Of a DNA stretch of 64,000 nucleotides, positions 38,256 through 45,580 are shown piece after piece (within the stretch, counting starts at the first letter, position 1; each line of letters starts with the position of its first letter). Location: positions 62,001-126,000 of the forward strand of contig NZ_JAESDH010000005.1 in the NCBI RefSeq assembly GCF_019249295.1, read 5' to 3'. Both the position numbers and the translations under genes were made by a program. Below the pieces are notes generated by a model. It made no database searches, was not told where the DNA came from, and saw only the letters and a program-made list of their open reading frames with translations. This stretch comes from Alteromonas antoniana (GTDB lineage: Bacteria > Pseudomonadota > Gammaproteobacteria > Enterobacterales > Alteromonadaceae).

Positions 38256-38285
38256 CTGTCGAGAGATTGCTAAAGTTTATATAAT
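38256..38285 (+). promoter_or_regulatory. Probable promoter of the PiT transporter gene
   Basis: A consensus -10 TATAAT (38280-38285) with a weak -35 CTGTCG (38256-38261), 18-base spacer. The leader would be about 195 bases. Confidence 0.45.
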
Positions 38286-38488
38286 TTCGTCTATTTTCCT
38301 CTATGGCAGGCGCATCGATTACGTTATTATGCGCCGCAATTGAGATGATATTCGCACAAAAACTATACATGCAAATGCAAAGTAGTATTGTCAGCTGTGA
38401 TCGAAGAATCGGTCGCTGTTACTTTAATTCCCTGCCGGGAAACGTTGACGTCTGTTTTGTGACGCGATTAATTCAGGAGCGATAATTC

Positions 38489-39760
38489 GTGGATTTTTTT
38501 GAAAGTTATGGCCTGATTCTGATCATCCTTGCTGGTGTTGTCGGATTTGTTATGGCCTGGGGTATCGGGGCAAATGACGTAGCTAACGCCATGGGCACCT
38601 CAGTGGGCTCTAAGGCTCTGACAATCAAGCAGGCGATTCTTATCGCAATGGTCTTTGAGTTCGCTGGCGCGTACCTGGCAGGTGGTGAGGTAACCTCAAC
38701 CATCCGCAAAGGGATCATTGACGCGTCTTACTTCACAGATATACCTGAGTACCTTGTGCTGGGAATGATATCGTCGCTGCTGGCGGCGGGTATCTGGCTG
38801 GCACTGGCGTCCTGGCTTGGCTGGCCGGTCTCAACTACGCATTCTATTATCGGTGCCATTGTTGGTTTTACGGCCGTCGGTGTCAGTTTCGATGCGGTAT
38901 CGTGGGGTAAAGTCGGCGGCATTGTCGGCAGTTGGATAGTGACTCCTGCCATATCAGGTATCATTGCGTATCTCATTTTTATGAGCGCGCACAAGCTAAT
39001 CTTCAGCACTGACAAGCCATTTGCCAATGCCAAGCGTTACGTTCCTTTCTATATGGCAATGGCCGGCTTCGTGATGTCGCTGGTTACCATAAAGAAAGGC
39101 CTTAAGCATGTTGGCCTTGAGCTCAGTGAACTCAACGGCTATTTGCTTGCTATTGGTATTTCCATAGCCCTTGGTTTTCTCGGCAAGTTACTGATTGGTA
39201 AAATGAACTTTAACAGTAACGATAACGCAGACATACAAACCGCGAATGTTGAAAAAGTGTTCGCGTTGCTGATGGTAGTTACGGCATGTTGTATGGCGTT
39301 TGCGCACGGTTCTAATGATGTGGCTAATGCCATTGGCCCGCTTGCAGCGGTGGTTAGCGTCGTCTCTTCGGGTGGCCAGATTTCCACGAGTTCAGAACTT
39401 GCTCCCTGGATCCTGCCTTTAGGCGGCCTGGGTATTGTGGCAGGTCTGGCGTTATTCGGTCACCGTGTTATTAAAACCATAGGGCAGGGGATTACGCACC
39501 TTACGCCAAGTCGTGGATTTGCAGCTGAATTAGCCGCTGCCTGTACTGTGGTTATTGCATCCGGAACGGGCCTGCCAATCTCAACCACGCAAACGCTGGT
39601 TGGTGCGGTCTTAGGTGTTGGTCTGGCTCGAGGTGTGTCGGCTCTGAACCTTGGTATTGTGCGCAATATCGTGGTGTCGTGGGTGATTACTTTACCTGCT
39701 GGCGCGTTTCTTTCGATAATTTTCTTCTTTATGCTGAAAGGGCTATTCGGTGTAGTCTAA
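38489..39760 (+). CDS. PiT-family inorganic phosphate transporter
   Basis: 423 residues, about 10 membrane helices in two inverted halves, each with the family signature: GANDVANAMGTSVGS near residue 29 and HGSNDVANAIGPLAAV near residue 273. Low-affinity phosphate (metal-phosphate) symport across the inner membrane, complementing the high-affinity Pst system. The start is GTG 38489 with AGGAGCGA upstream. A separate transcription unit ended by a strong terminator. Confidence 0.94.
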   Translation: MDFFESYGLILIILAGVVGFVMAWGIGANDVANAMGTSVGSKALTIKQAILIAMVFEFAGAYLAGGEVTSTIRKGIIDASYFTDIPEYLVLGMISSLLAAGIWLALASWLGWPVSTTHSIIGAIVGFTAVGVSFDAVSWGKVGGIVGSWIVTPAISGIIAYLIFMSAHKLIFSTDKPFANAKRYVPFYMAMAGFVMSLVTIKKGLKHVGLELSELNGYLLAIGISIALGFLGKLLIGKMNFNSNDNADIQTANVEKVFALLMVVTACCMAFAHGSNDVANAIGPLAAVVSVVSSGGQISTSSELAPWILPLGGLGIVAGLALFGHRVIKTIGQGITHLTPSRGFAAELAAACTVVIASGTGLPISTTQTLVGAVLGVGLARGVSALNLGIVRNIVVSWVITLPAGAFLSIIFFFMLKGLFGVV

Positions 39761-39775
39761 GATAAGCACACGATG

Positions 39776-39805
39776 AAAAAAGCCGGGCTCCTGCCCGGCT
39801 TTTTT
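39776..39805 (+). terminator. Terminator of the PiT transporter gene
   Basis: Stem AGCCGGGC (39781-39788) / GCCCGGCT (39793-39800), loop TCCT, extended by pairing A and T runs; T tract to 39805. Confidence 0.95.
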
Positions 39806-39929
39806 GTTTCTGTTGTTGGCGACGAATACGCTTTTTCAGCCGCACTACGGTATCGCCATAGCCATCTCCGCCAATAGATCTGCTATGCCGTGATAGCGCC
39901 GACACGGCTGCCAGCGTTGAAGCATAGCG

Positions 39930-40907
39930 TCAGTCGACTTTAATCGGCGTCACGAAGCCCTCTGGTTTAATGCCTACGATGGCACAATCCAGTTGATGGA
40001 TGGTCTCCTCCGCGGTTCCGCCCATGATAAAGCCAGGCACACCAAGCCTCGCTACCGTACCCATCACCACGACATCTGCACTCAATGATGTTGCTGTTGC
40101 AGCAATTTCCCGGCGAGGATAGCCATGAACCAGGTGGCGCTCTGGCTTGAGGTAATCCAGCACACCACTTTCGCGTTCTGCTTCCAGTTCAGCAAGCAGG
40201 CGATCCAACTCGAGATCTCGCTCTTTGTGGATAGCTGAGAGATCCGTTTGCATTGCATCTTCATCAACGCTGATAAATTCTCCGCGTAGGATATGCTCGG
40301 GCACAGAATCAAACACATGAACAATATGAAGCTGTGAAAACTCAAGCAAGGCAATTTCTGCTGCATGGCGCAGGATGTCCAGATTCAGCTGACGACGAAC
40401 GGAAATTTCGTGTTCTGGATAGTGGTAATTTAAGTCTAGCGCTGCCACGACATTGCTGTACTGGCGGGAATTGCCACGATGAATAATCCAAACCGGGCAC
40501 GGGCATTTGCGCAATAAATGCAAATCATCGCTACCGAACAGCTTGTCCATAATAGTGGTTTCGGAGAGCTTAATTACTAAATCGTGTTCGTCGTTAACCA
40601 CTTTTTTCATCGCTTCCATGAACGGATGTCCGAAGCGGGCGACACACTTCACAGGATACTTCTCCTGCCAGGATTTACTTTGTTCCTCTAACCAGGATTC
40701 GGCGGCCGAATTCATCGACTGTTCTGCATCAATCATGGAGAATGATTCCATAATGATATTTGCGTTGGGTGGTAACGACTCCAGCGCCAGCAAAATTGTC
40801 AGTTCAGCCTGATGGCTCTTGGCAACATGAATTGCCTGAGCAACCACCTCATCCTGCTTGTGAGTGTCGTAGAGTACACAAAGAATATTGCGGTAGTGAC
40901 CTTTCAT
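39930..40907 (-). CDS. uspE: UspE-type tandem universal stress protein
   Basis: 325 residues containing two Usp domains (about 1-150 and 155-315). The first begins NILCVLYDTHKQDE, the second NVVAALDLNYHYP; the second ends with ADVVVMGTVARLGVPGFIMGG. Tandem layout and length match E. coli UspE. Cytoplasmic, associated with stress survival. Divergent from oxyR, with a Fur-box-like sequence 29-47 bases upstream. Confidence 0.9.
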   Translation of the reverse strand: MKGHYRNILCVLYDTHKQDEVVAQAIHVAKSHQAELTILLALESLPPNANIIMESFSMIDAEQSMNSAAESWLEEQSKSWQEKYPVKCVARFGHPFMEAMKKVVNDEHDLVIKLSETTIMDKLFGSDDLHLLRKCPCPVWIIHRGNSRQYSNVVAALDLNYHYPEHEISVRRQLNLDILRHAAEIALLEFSQLHIVHVFDSVPEHILRGEFISVDEDAMQTDLSAIHKERDLELDRLLAELEAERESGVLDYLKPERHLVHGYPRREIAATATSLSADVVVMGTVARLGVPGFIMGGTAEETIHQLDCAIVGIKPEGFVTPIKVD

Positions 40908-40935
40908 TCCATAGATACCTGTATATGGTTAACCG

Positions 40936-40954
40936 ATTAATGATAATCAATAAG
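40936..40954. promoter_or_regulatory. Candidate Fur box upstream of uspE
   Basis: ATTAATGATAATCAATAAG matches 14 of 19 positions of the Fur consensus GATAATGATAATCATTATC, including an unbroken run of 12. Confidence 0.4.
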
Positions 40955-41098
40955 TAGACTTTTTGTCACCCTAAGCCTGCATGCAGACACAAGTCAACCA
41001 TCGACTAGGATAAGACCAGTTAAACTGATAAGCGTTTCAAAATCATGACGCGACTGTATTTACTTTCTCAGCAACAACTATCCAAGGAAGCTGCTTGA

Positions 41099-41117
41099 TA
41101 CACTGTTAATCATTATG
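41099..41117. promoter_or_regulatory. Second Fur-like sequence upstream of oxyR
   Basis: TACACTGTTAATCATTATG matches 14 of 19 consensus positions, with an intact right half (ATCATTAT). It lies 41-59 bases before the oxyR start. AT-rich sequence makes chance matches possible. Confidence 0.35.
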
Positions 41118-41157
41118 ATAGATTGAAATTGTTATTTTTAATCTATTAGGTTGTGAT

Positions 41158-42066
41158 ATGAAGTGGCCCAATCTTAAACACCTTCACTATCTGGTAACGC
41201 TACATCAGGAGCAACATTTCCATCGTGCTGCACAGCGATGCAATGTCAGCCAGTCAACGCTAAGCACCGCAATTCAGAATCTGGAGGAGCATTTCGGTAG
41301 TCAATTGCTTGAACGGGAGCATAAAACCTTTGTATTTACCTCGCTCGGGCTGGATGTGGTAGAGCGAAGTAAGATCCTGCTTCAGGAAGCGGGAGAGCTG
41401 GTGGAGTTTGCGCAAAACGCGGGAAACTGGCAGCGTGGCAAGCTAAAATTGGGTGTCATTCCCACCATCGCGCCATTTTTGTTCGAAGGTATGATAGGCG
41501 CTTTTAACGCCTTTTTGCCGGATATTGCACTGGAGCTTCAGGAAGATACCACTGAGCACCTGCTTCAGCAGTTAACCGATGGCAAACTGGATCTGTTGAT
41601 CCTGGCGTTGCCCATGGAAACACCGGGCTGCAAACAAATGGTGCTGGGGCACGACCCCTTCCATCTGGTTGCACATAACGATCTTGCCAGCAAGTTACCC
41701 GATCCGCTGGATATCGCATCCCTGCCGAAAAAAAGTATTTTCTTGTTGCAGCAGGAGCATTGCATGACAGGTCATGCAGTAAGTGCCTGTAATCTGCAGC
41801 ACAGTGATCAGGTAAGTAGTCTTGCCGCCAGCAGTCTCTACACACTGGTGCAACTGGCGAACAGTAAACTGGGTTACACCTTTTTACCTGAACTCGCGCT
41901 CAATCAGAAAATTCTGGAACACACTGAACTCAATGCTTTTGCTGCCGAAAAACAGGCCTACAGGGAGATTGGACTGGTCTGGCGTTCGGGCACAACGCGG
42001 ATGCAACTATTCCGAAGAATCGGCGAAGTATTATCTCCACTGTTACCCATTCCTACCCTGAAATAA
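41158..42066 (+). CDS. oxyR: OxyR, peroxide-sensing LysR-type regulator
   Basis: 302 residues. N-terminal winged helix (HFHRAAQRCNVSQSTLSTAI), then a substrate-like domain with GVIPTIAPFL. Cys202 in EHCM and Cys211 in SAC are nine residues apart, the spacing of the redox pair Cys199/Cys208 in E. coli OxyR. Peroxide would form a disulfide and activate defence genes. Both cysteines raise this from a generic LysR protein to OxyR. No catalase or ahp gene is adjacent. Confidence 0.88.
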   Translation: MKWPNLKHLHYLVTLHQEQHFHRAAQRCNVSQSTLSTAIQNLEEHFGSQLLEREHKTFVFTSLGLDVVERSKILLQEAGELVEFAQNAGNWQRGKLKLGVIPTIAPFLFEGMIGAFNAFLPDIALELQEDTTEHLLQQLTDGKLDLLILALPMETPGCKQMVLGHDPFHLVAHNDLASKLPDPLDIASLPKKSIFLLQQEHCMTGHAVSACNLQHSDQVSSLAASSLYTLVQLANSKLGYTFLPELALNQKILEHTELNAFAAEKQAYREIGLVWRSGTTRMQLFRRIGEVLSPLLPIPTLK

Positions 42067-42083
42067 AAAAGTAGAAAATTTCC

Positions 42084-42110
42084 AAACTTTTTTAATCCGG
42101 CTCCCGACTA
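42084..42110 (+). promoter_or_regulatory. ECF-type promoter of the sigma factor operon
   Basis: AAACTT (42084-42089), 15-base spacer, CGACTA (42105-42110): the AAC/CGAC layout common at autoregulated ECF sigma promoters. The -10 part overlaps a perfect palindrome GACTATATAGTC (42106-42117). It lies 90 bases before the sigma gene. Confidence 0.6.
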
Positions 42111-42125
42111 TATAGTCAAAGCACC

Positions 42126-42160
42126 CCCGACATGAATGTTTCGTAGCAGGCAATGTCGGG
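42126..42160 (+). repeat. Inverted repeat in the sigma operon leader
   Basis: CCCGACAT (42126-42133) and ATGTCGGG (42153-42160), perfect 8-bp arms with a 19-base spacer, between the promoter and the gene. It could be an operator or an mRNA hairpin. Confidence 0.5.
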
Positions 42161-42199
42161 AAGCGTGCAAAAAATGATAATAATCAGCGGGGACGCACA

Positions 42200-42742
42200 G
42201 TGTTTGAAAAGCGCGATGAACAACTTATCAGCCAGGCATTAAAGGGAAACCGCCGTGCCTGGCTCGCGCTGATAAAACGATACGAAAGTCAGATATACCA
42301 CTATGGTATCCGGATGACGGGCAACACTCATGATGCTGCGGATTTAATGCAGGATATTTTTGTCTCTGTTTACCGCAGTCTGGGGAATTACCGTGGCGAA
42401 GGCAGCTTTAAAGGCTGGTTGTTTCGTGTAGCACACTTTCGATGTATTGAGTTTTATCGGCGAAAACGACCTGAACAGGGTCTTGATGATACGCCCGAAC
42501 CCGAGTGTGATCAGCATTGCCCGGAAAGCGGATATTTCCGTGACCGCGCCAGTGAGAATCTTATGCAGGCAATGCAACGTCTACCCCTGGCGCAAAAAGC
42601 GGTAGTCGAACTCAAATTCTTTGGGCAGTTTACGTTTGATGAGATAGCAGAGCAGCTTGGCTTATCAGCCAATACGGTGAAGTCGCGACTTTATAGTGCG
42701 CTGTCAAAACTGAAGCTCGAGCTGGAGGTAGAAAATGCATAA
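42200..42742 (+). CDS. ECF-family RNA polymerase sigma factor
   Basis: 180 residues. Region sigma2 (about 25-90) includes DAADLMQDIFVSVYRSLGNY and SFKGWLFRVAHFRCIEFYRR; region sigma4 (about 120-175) includes AVVELKFFGQFTFDEIAEQL and ANTVKSRLYSALSKLK. No sigma1.1 or sigma3, as expected for ECF. The start is GTG 42200. Overlaps the next gene by 8 bases, implying coupled translation with its probable anti-sigma factor. The regulon is not visible beyond the operon's own promoter. Confidence 0.93.
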   Translation: MFEKRDEQLISQALKGNRRAWLALIKRYESQIYHYGIRMTGNTHDAADLMQDIFVSVYRSLGNYRGEGSFKGWLFRVAHFRCIEFYRRKRPEQGLDDTPEPECDQHCPESGYFRDRASENLMQAMQRLPLAQKAVVELKFFGQFTFDEIAEQLGLSANTVKSRLYSALSKLKLELEVENA

Positions 42743-43415
42743 CCCAAATCATGAACACCTGTTGGCCAAGTGGCTGGAAAACTCGCTTTCAGAGAGTGAA
42801 CGTCAGGAGTTTGAATCACTTTGTGTCCACGACGAGGCATTTGCTCAACGTGTAGAAAGCGCCAACACGATGACGATGATGGCCGAACAGTTTGAAGAGG
42901 TGCCGGTGCCAGCGTGGGACCGGGAAAGTACCTTTATTACACCCGAGCGTTCACGCTGGTGGCAATGGCAGGGCCTGCCAATGGCATCAATGGCTATGTC
43001 AGCGCTGGCGATGGTTATGGTTGTCAGTGGCTTCAGAGTGGATGTTGCCGACGGTCGACTGTCGATGGGCTTCAGCGATGCGCCTGACCAACAGGAAATT
43101 GCCGCGATGATGGACAGGAAAATCACCGACTATCAACAATCAAACCAGGCACTGTTTACTCAGTACGTTGACGCGCTCAGCACTCAGCAGCAGAAAAACA
43201 GTGCTGAACTTACCCAGTATTTGCTCAGTTCAAGCCGACAGGAGCGGCGGGAGGATTTTGCCGAGCTGGTGAAGTTTATCAACGAACAGCGTAGTGACGA
43301 CCAACGTTTCTATGCCCGGCAAATTAACAACCTACAACAGGAAATCAGTGCGCTGGAAGCTGGGTACAGCTCAGTGCCGCCACTGGTTACCCCTAACCTA
43401 ACAGATGATGAATAA
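42735..43415 (+). CDS. Probable membrane anti-sigma factor
   Basis: 226 residues: a cytoplasmic helical N-terminus (HEHLLAKWLENSLSESERQE) typical of anti-sigma domains, a membrane helix around residues 77-97, and a periplasmic coiled-coil domain (DRKITDYQQSNQALFTQYVD to the end). It lacks a zinc-type HxxxCxxC motif. The role as anti-sigma is inferred from topology, the overlap with the sigma gene and the family-like N-terminus. Confidence 0.75.
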   Translation: MHNPNHEHLLAKWLENSLSESERQEFESLCVHDEAFAQRVESANTMTMMAEQFEEVPVPAWDRESTFITPERSRWWQWQGLPMASMAMSALAMVMVVSGFRVDVADGRLSMGFSDAPDQQEIAAMMDRKITDYQQSNQALFTQYVDALSTQQQKNSAELTQYLLSSSRQERREDFAELVKFINEQRSDDQRFYARQINNLQQEISALEAGYSSVPPLVTPNLTDDE

Positions 43416-43430
43416 AGGCAGGACATTATT

Positions 43431-44351
43431 ATGAAGACCCTTTTAGCCGCCACCGTGATTAGCACCCTTTTGACTTCAGTCCCTGTCGATGCAGCGACTG
43501 AAAAGATGAAAACCTTAAATAAAGAGCTCGAAATTATGTCGGGAGTCATTGATACGGCATTAAAACAGAGCTCGCCGCGAAAAGGGTTGCGGTATCGTAG
43601 CCTCGACAGTACCTACCTGGCCGGGCAGGGCGTTGTGTTCTCAGTCAGTGTGCGCAATTCGACCTCAGGTTTCAGCCTCAGCAATATTTTCGGTCACGTT
43701 CCTGAAGCACCCATGCCTCCGGTCACCATTATTGATGGCGACAGTCAGTTTGAAATCGAGTTTGAAGAAGAGTGGGAAGTGGTTGCAGAAGAAATGGAGG
43801 AGGCCGGTCAGCGCCTGGCTGAAATTTTTCACGAATCGAATGATCAGATCCGCGAGATGCGAAGTCGCGAACGCGAGCTCGAATGGGAGCGTCGCGAGCT
43901 GGAACGACGCACCCGTGATCTTGAGTTCGAGCTTCGACAGGCAGGTAAAGAGCGCGGCGATTCGATCAAAGATGAACTTAAAGAGGTGTCGAAAGAGTTA
44001 GCACAACTGGACAGCCAGGAAAAAGAACTGGAAAAATACGCGTCGAAAATGGAGGAGGAGCAGCAGGCCAGACTTGAAGCACAACGGGAAGCGCAGGAAA
44101 AAGCCTACAAGCAATTTCTGGCAAACTTTGAAGGCAGTATAGGAGATACGCTGTGTCGCTTTGGTTCGGGCTTGCGTGGACTGCCTGATAACGAACATAT
44201 CAGCTTTGTACTGGAGCAGTTTATGCGCGATGACAACGGTGATATGGAAGACAGAATATATGTGTTCAGTAAAGAAAAAGTGAAGTCCTGTGTGCAGGAA
44301 AAAATCAATGCCTCAGCATTGTTGTCTTCTGCCCGCGTATACAATTTCTGA
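43431..44351 (+). CDS. Secreted coiled-coil protein of the ECF operon
   Basis: 306 residues, no family I recognise. Signal peptide (cleavage near VDAAT), a beta-like segment (VVFSVSVRNSTSGFSL), then a very highly charged coiled coil rich in Glu/Arg (about residues 120-230), and a C-terminal domain with two cysteines (DTLCRFGSGLRGL and VKSCVQEK) that could form a disulfide. Starts 15 bases after the anti-sigma gene. A periplasmic sensor or effector of the sigma system is an inference. Confidence 0.8.
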   Translation: MKTLLAATVISTLLTSVPVDAATEKMKTLNKELEIMSGVIDTALKQSSPRKGLRYRSLDSTYLAGQGVVFSVSVRNSTSGFSLSNIFGHVPEAPMPPVTIIDGDSQFEIEFEEEWEVVAEEMEEAGQRLAEIFHESNDQIREMRSRERELEWERRELERRTRDLEFELRQAGKERGDSIKDELKEVSKELAQLDSQEKELEKYASKMEEEQQARLEAQREAQEKAYKQFLANFEGSIGDTLCRFGSGLRGLPDNEHISFVLEQFMRDDNGDMEDRIYVFSKEKVKSCVQEKINASALLSSARVYNF

Positions 44352-44359
44352 TAGTATAT

Positions 44360-44392
44360 CGCGCGTCGGGGTTCTGCCCGTCGCGCGTTTTT
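44360..44392 (+). terminator. Terminator of the ECF operon
   Basis: Stem CGCGCGTCGGG (44360-44370) / CCCGTCGCGCG (44377-44387) with one mismatch, followed by TTTTT. Confidence 0.9.
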
Positions 44393-44888
44393 AACCTTTC
44401 CCCGCCCCCCCAAATATACAACGTCGTTGTAATATTTTTTGTTCCCATAGCTGTCATGCCAGATTGCACGCAAGCGGGAGAGTTGTCAGTCGATATTAGT
44501 ATAAAATATGAACAAATATACCTAAATTGAATAGTAAGGTTGATACACTCCGAAATGCTGAAAAAACAGACAATGGAAAAAGGTTTGTATTTACACCTTT
44601 CCAAGATTTTTCAGACCGATAGCAGAGAAAAGAATGCAACGGAGCTCATCTGACTTTGATGAGAAGTGTGAAATCGCTCTCTGCTCCTTAATCTATGCGA
44701 TACGTGACGACAATAAGATAAAGGTGTGCTCTGACAGAGTAATGGCTCGAAACATGCTGTTATGCACGATACACCAGCTATGCCGGCATGGCGTCAGAGG
44801 CATAGCATAATCTTATTGACATCAGATTCTGCTGCACAGGGACAATGCGGTGAATATCACGGCTTGCTGCGTGAAAAGATGTTAGAGT
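44393..44888. other. Intergenic region upstream of the B2-like gene
   Basis: About 500 bases, AT-rich in its first half (44410-44600). It contains the short frame at 44634-44810 and possible promoters, but no clear -35/-10 pair. Confidence 0.45.
44634..44810 (+). CDS. Possible small Cys-rich peptide (58 residues)
   Basis: ATG 44634 to TAA 44808-44810, with GAGA about 5 bases upstream. The product has five cysteines (residues 12, 17, 31, 43 and 49) and no signal peptide or known family. It ends 78 bases before the B2-like gene on the same strand. It is short enough to be chance; its position before a peptide-processing-type gene is the reason for listing. Confidence 0.25.
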   Translation: MQRSSSDFDEKCEIALCSLIYAIRDDNKIKVCSDRVMARNMLLCTIHQLCRHGVRGIA

Positions 44889-45395
44889 ATGTTATTGAAT
44901 TTAGTTACTTACTGGTTTTTTGGAGCGAATTGGTCATTGGGTAATTCATATCGGTCGCAGCCTGCAGGCCAGAAGCTGGCGTGGTTTCTACGCGCCTGGT
45001 TTAGCCTTGCCAAGTGGCATGTCACTATTAAGCTTCGGGGCTATGAGGCCTGGCGGGACGATGTAGTCTCGCCGGCTAAAGACCTGGTTGTCTCCAATGA
45101 CACTCCAGTCGATCCTAACGCTGTCTGCCACGTTGTGCATAAAGCTGCGGATAATCACCTGTTCATATTAAATTGTCTGCGTCGGTGTGTGGTCGCTCGT
45201 GAGATCTTAAGAAAAGAAGGCGTACTGGCAGTTTTGCATTTCGGAGTTCGAAGCCGGATGGGGCAGGAGTCAGTACATTGCTGGCTGACGGTCAATGACC
45301 AGATTATTGGTGACAGCGAAGAACATGTGGAGAAATATCAGGAGCTGGACCTGAGCCGCCGTAAAGGGATCGACTGGCTGGCATTTCTTTTATAA
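44889..45395 (+). CDS. Lasso-peptide B2-like transglutaminase-fold protein
   Basis: 168 residues. Matches the B2 protease family of lasso peptide systems (transglutaminase-like fold): catalytic Cys in LNCLRRCVVAREILRKEG, followed by LHFGVR, the His in VHCWLTVND and an Asp in IIGDSEE. In lasso systems B2 cuts the leader peptide, but homologues also occur in exopolysaccharide/exosortase loci beside asparagine-synthetase-like genes. No cyclase, RRE protein or precursor is certain in the window. The ribosome site is poor. A terminator follows. Confidence 0.75.
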   Translation: MLLNLVTYWFFGANWSLGNSYRSQPAGQKLAWFLRAWFSLAKWHVTIKLRGYEAWRDDVVSPAKDLVVSNDTPVDPNAVCHVVHKAADNHLFILNCLRRCVVAREILRKEGVLAVLHFGVRSRMGQESVHCWLTVNDQIIGDSEEHVEKYQELDLSRRKGIDWLAFLL

Positions 45396-45500
45396 GGTCT
45401 GAAAGCGCAGGTAATAGCTGCAGATTTTTTAAATTCTGCAGCAAAGGTTATCAATCAATATTCTTAATAAAAACGAAATTGTTATCATAATGTTAAATTT

Positions 45501-45530
45501 AAAAAGGCGCCTGTTTAATGGCGCCTTTTT
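45501..45530. terminator. Bidirectional terminator between the B2-like gene and the initiating transferase
   Basis: AAAAAGGCGCC (45501-45511) / GGCGCCTTTTT (45520-45530), 11-bp perfect stem with an 8-base loop. T runs on both strands suit the convergent genes. Confidence 0.9.
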
Positions 45531-45580
45531 ACTACATATTGCAATGTGTTAATCCGTTATTAAATTAAACTGGCAAAAAG

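Noticed and set aside
44762-44944. 60-codon + strand frame overlapping the B2-like gene start
   Set aside because: It overlaps the B2-like gene in another frame and has no ribosome site or features.
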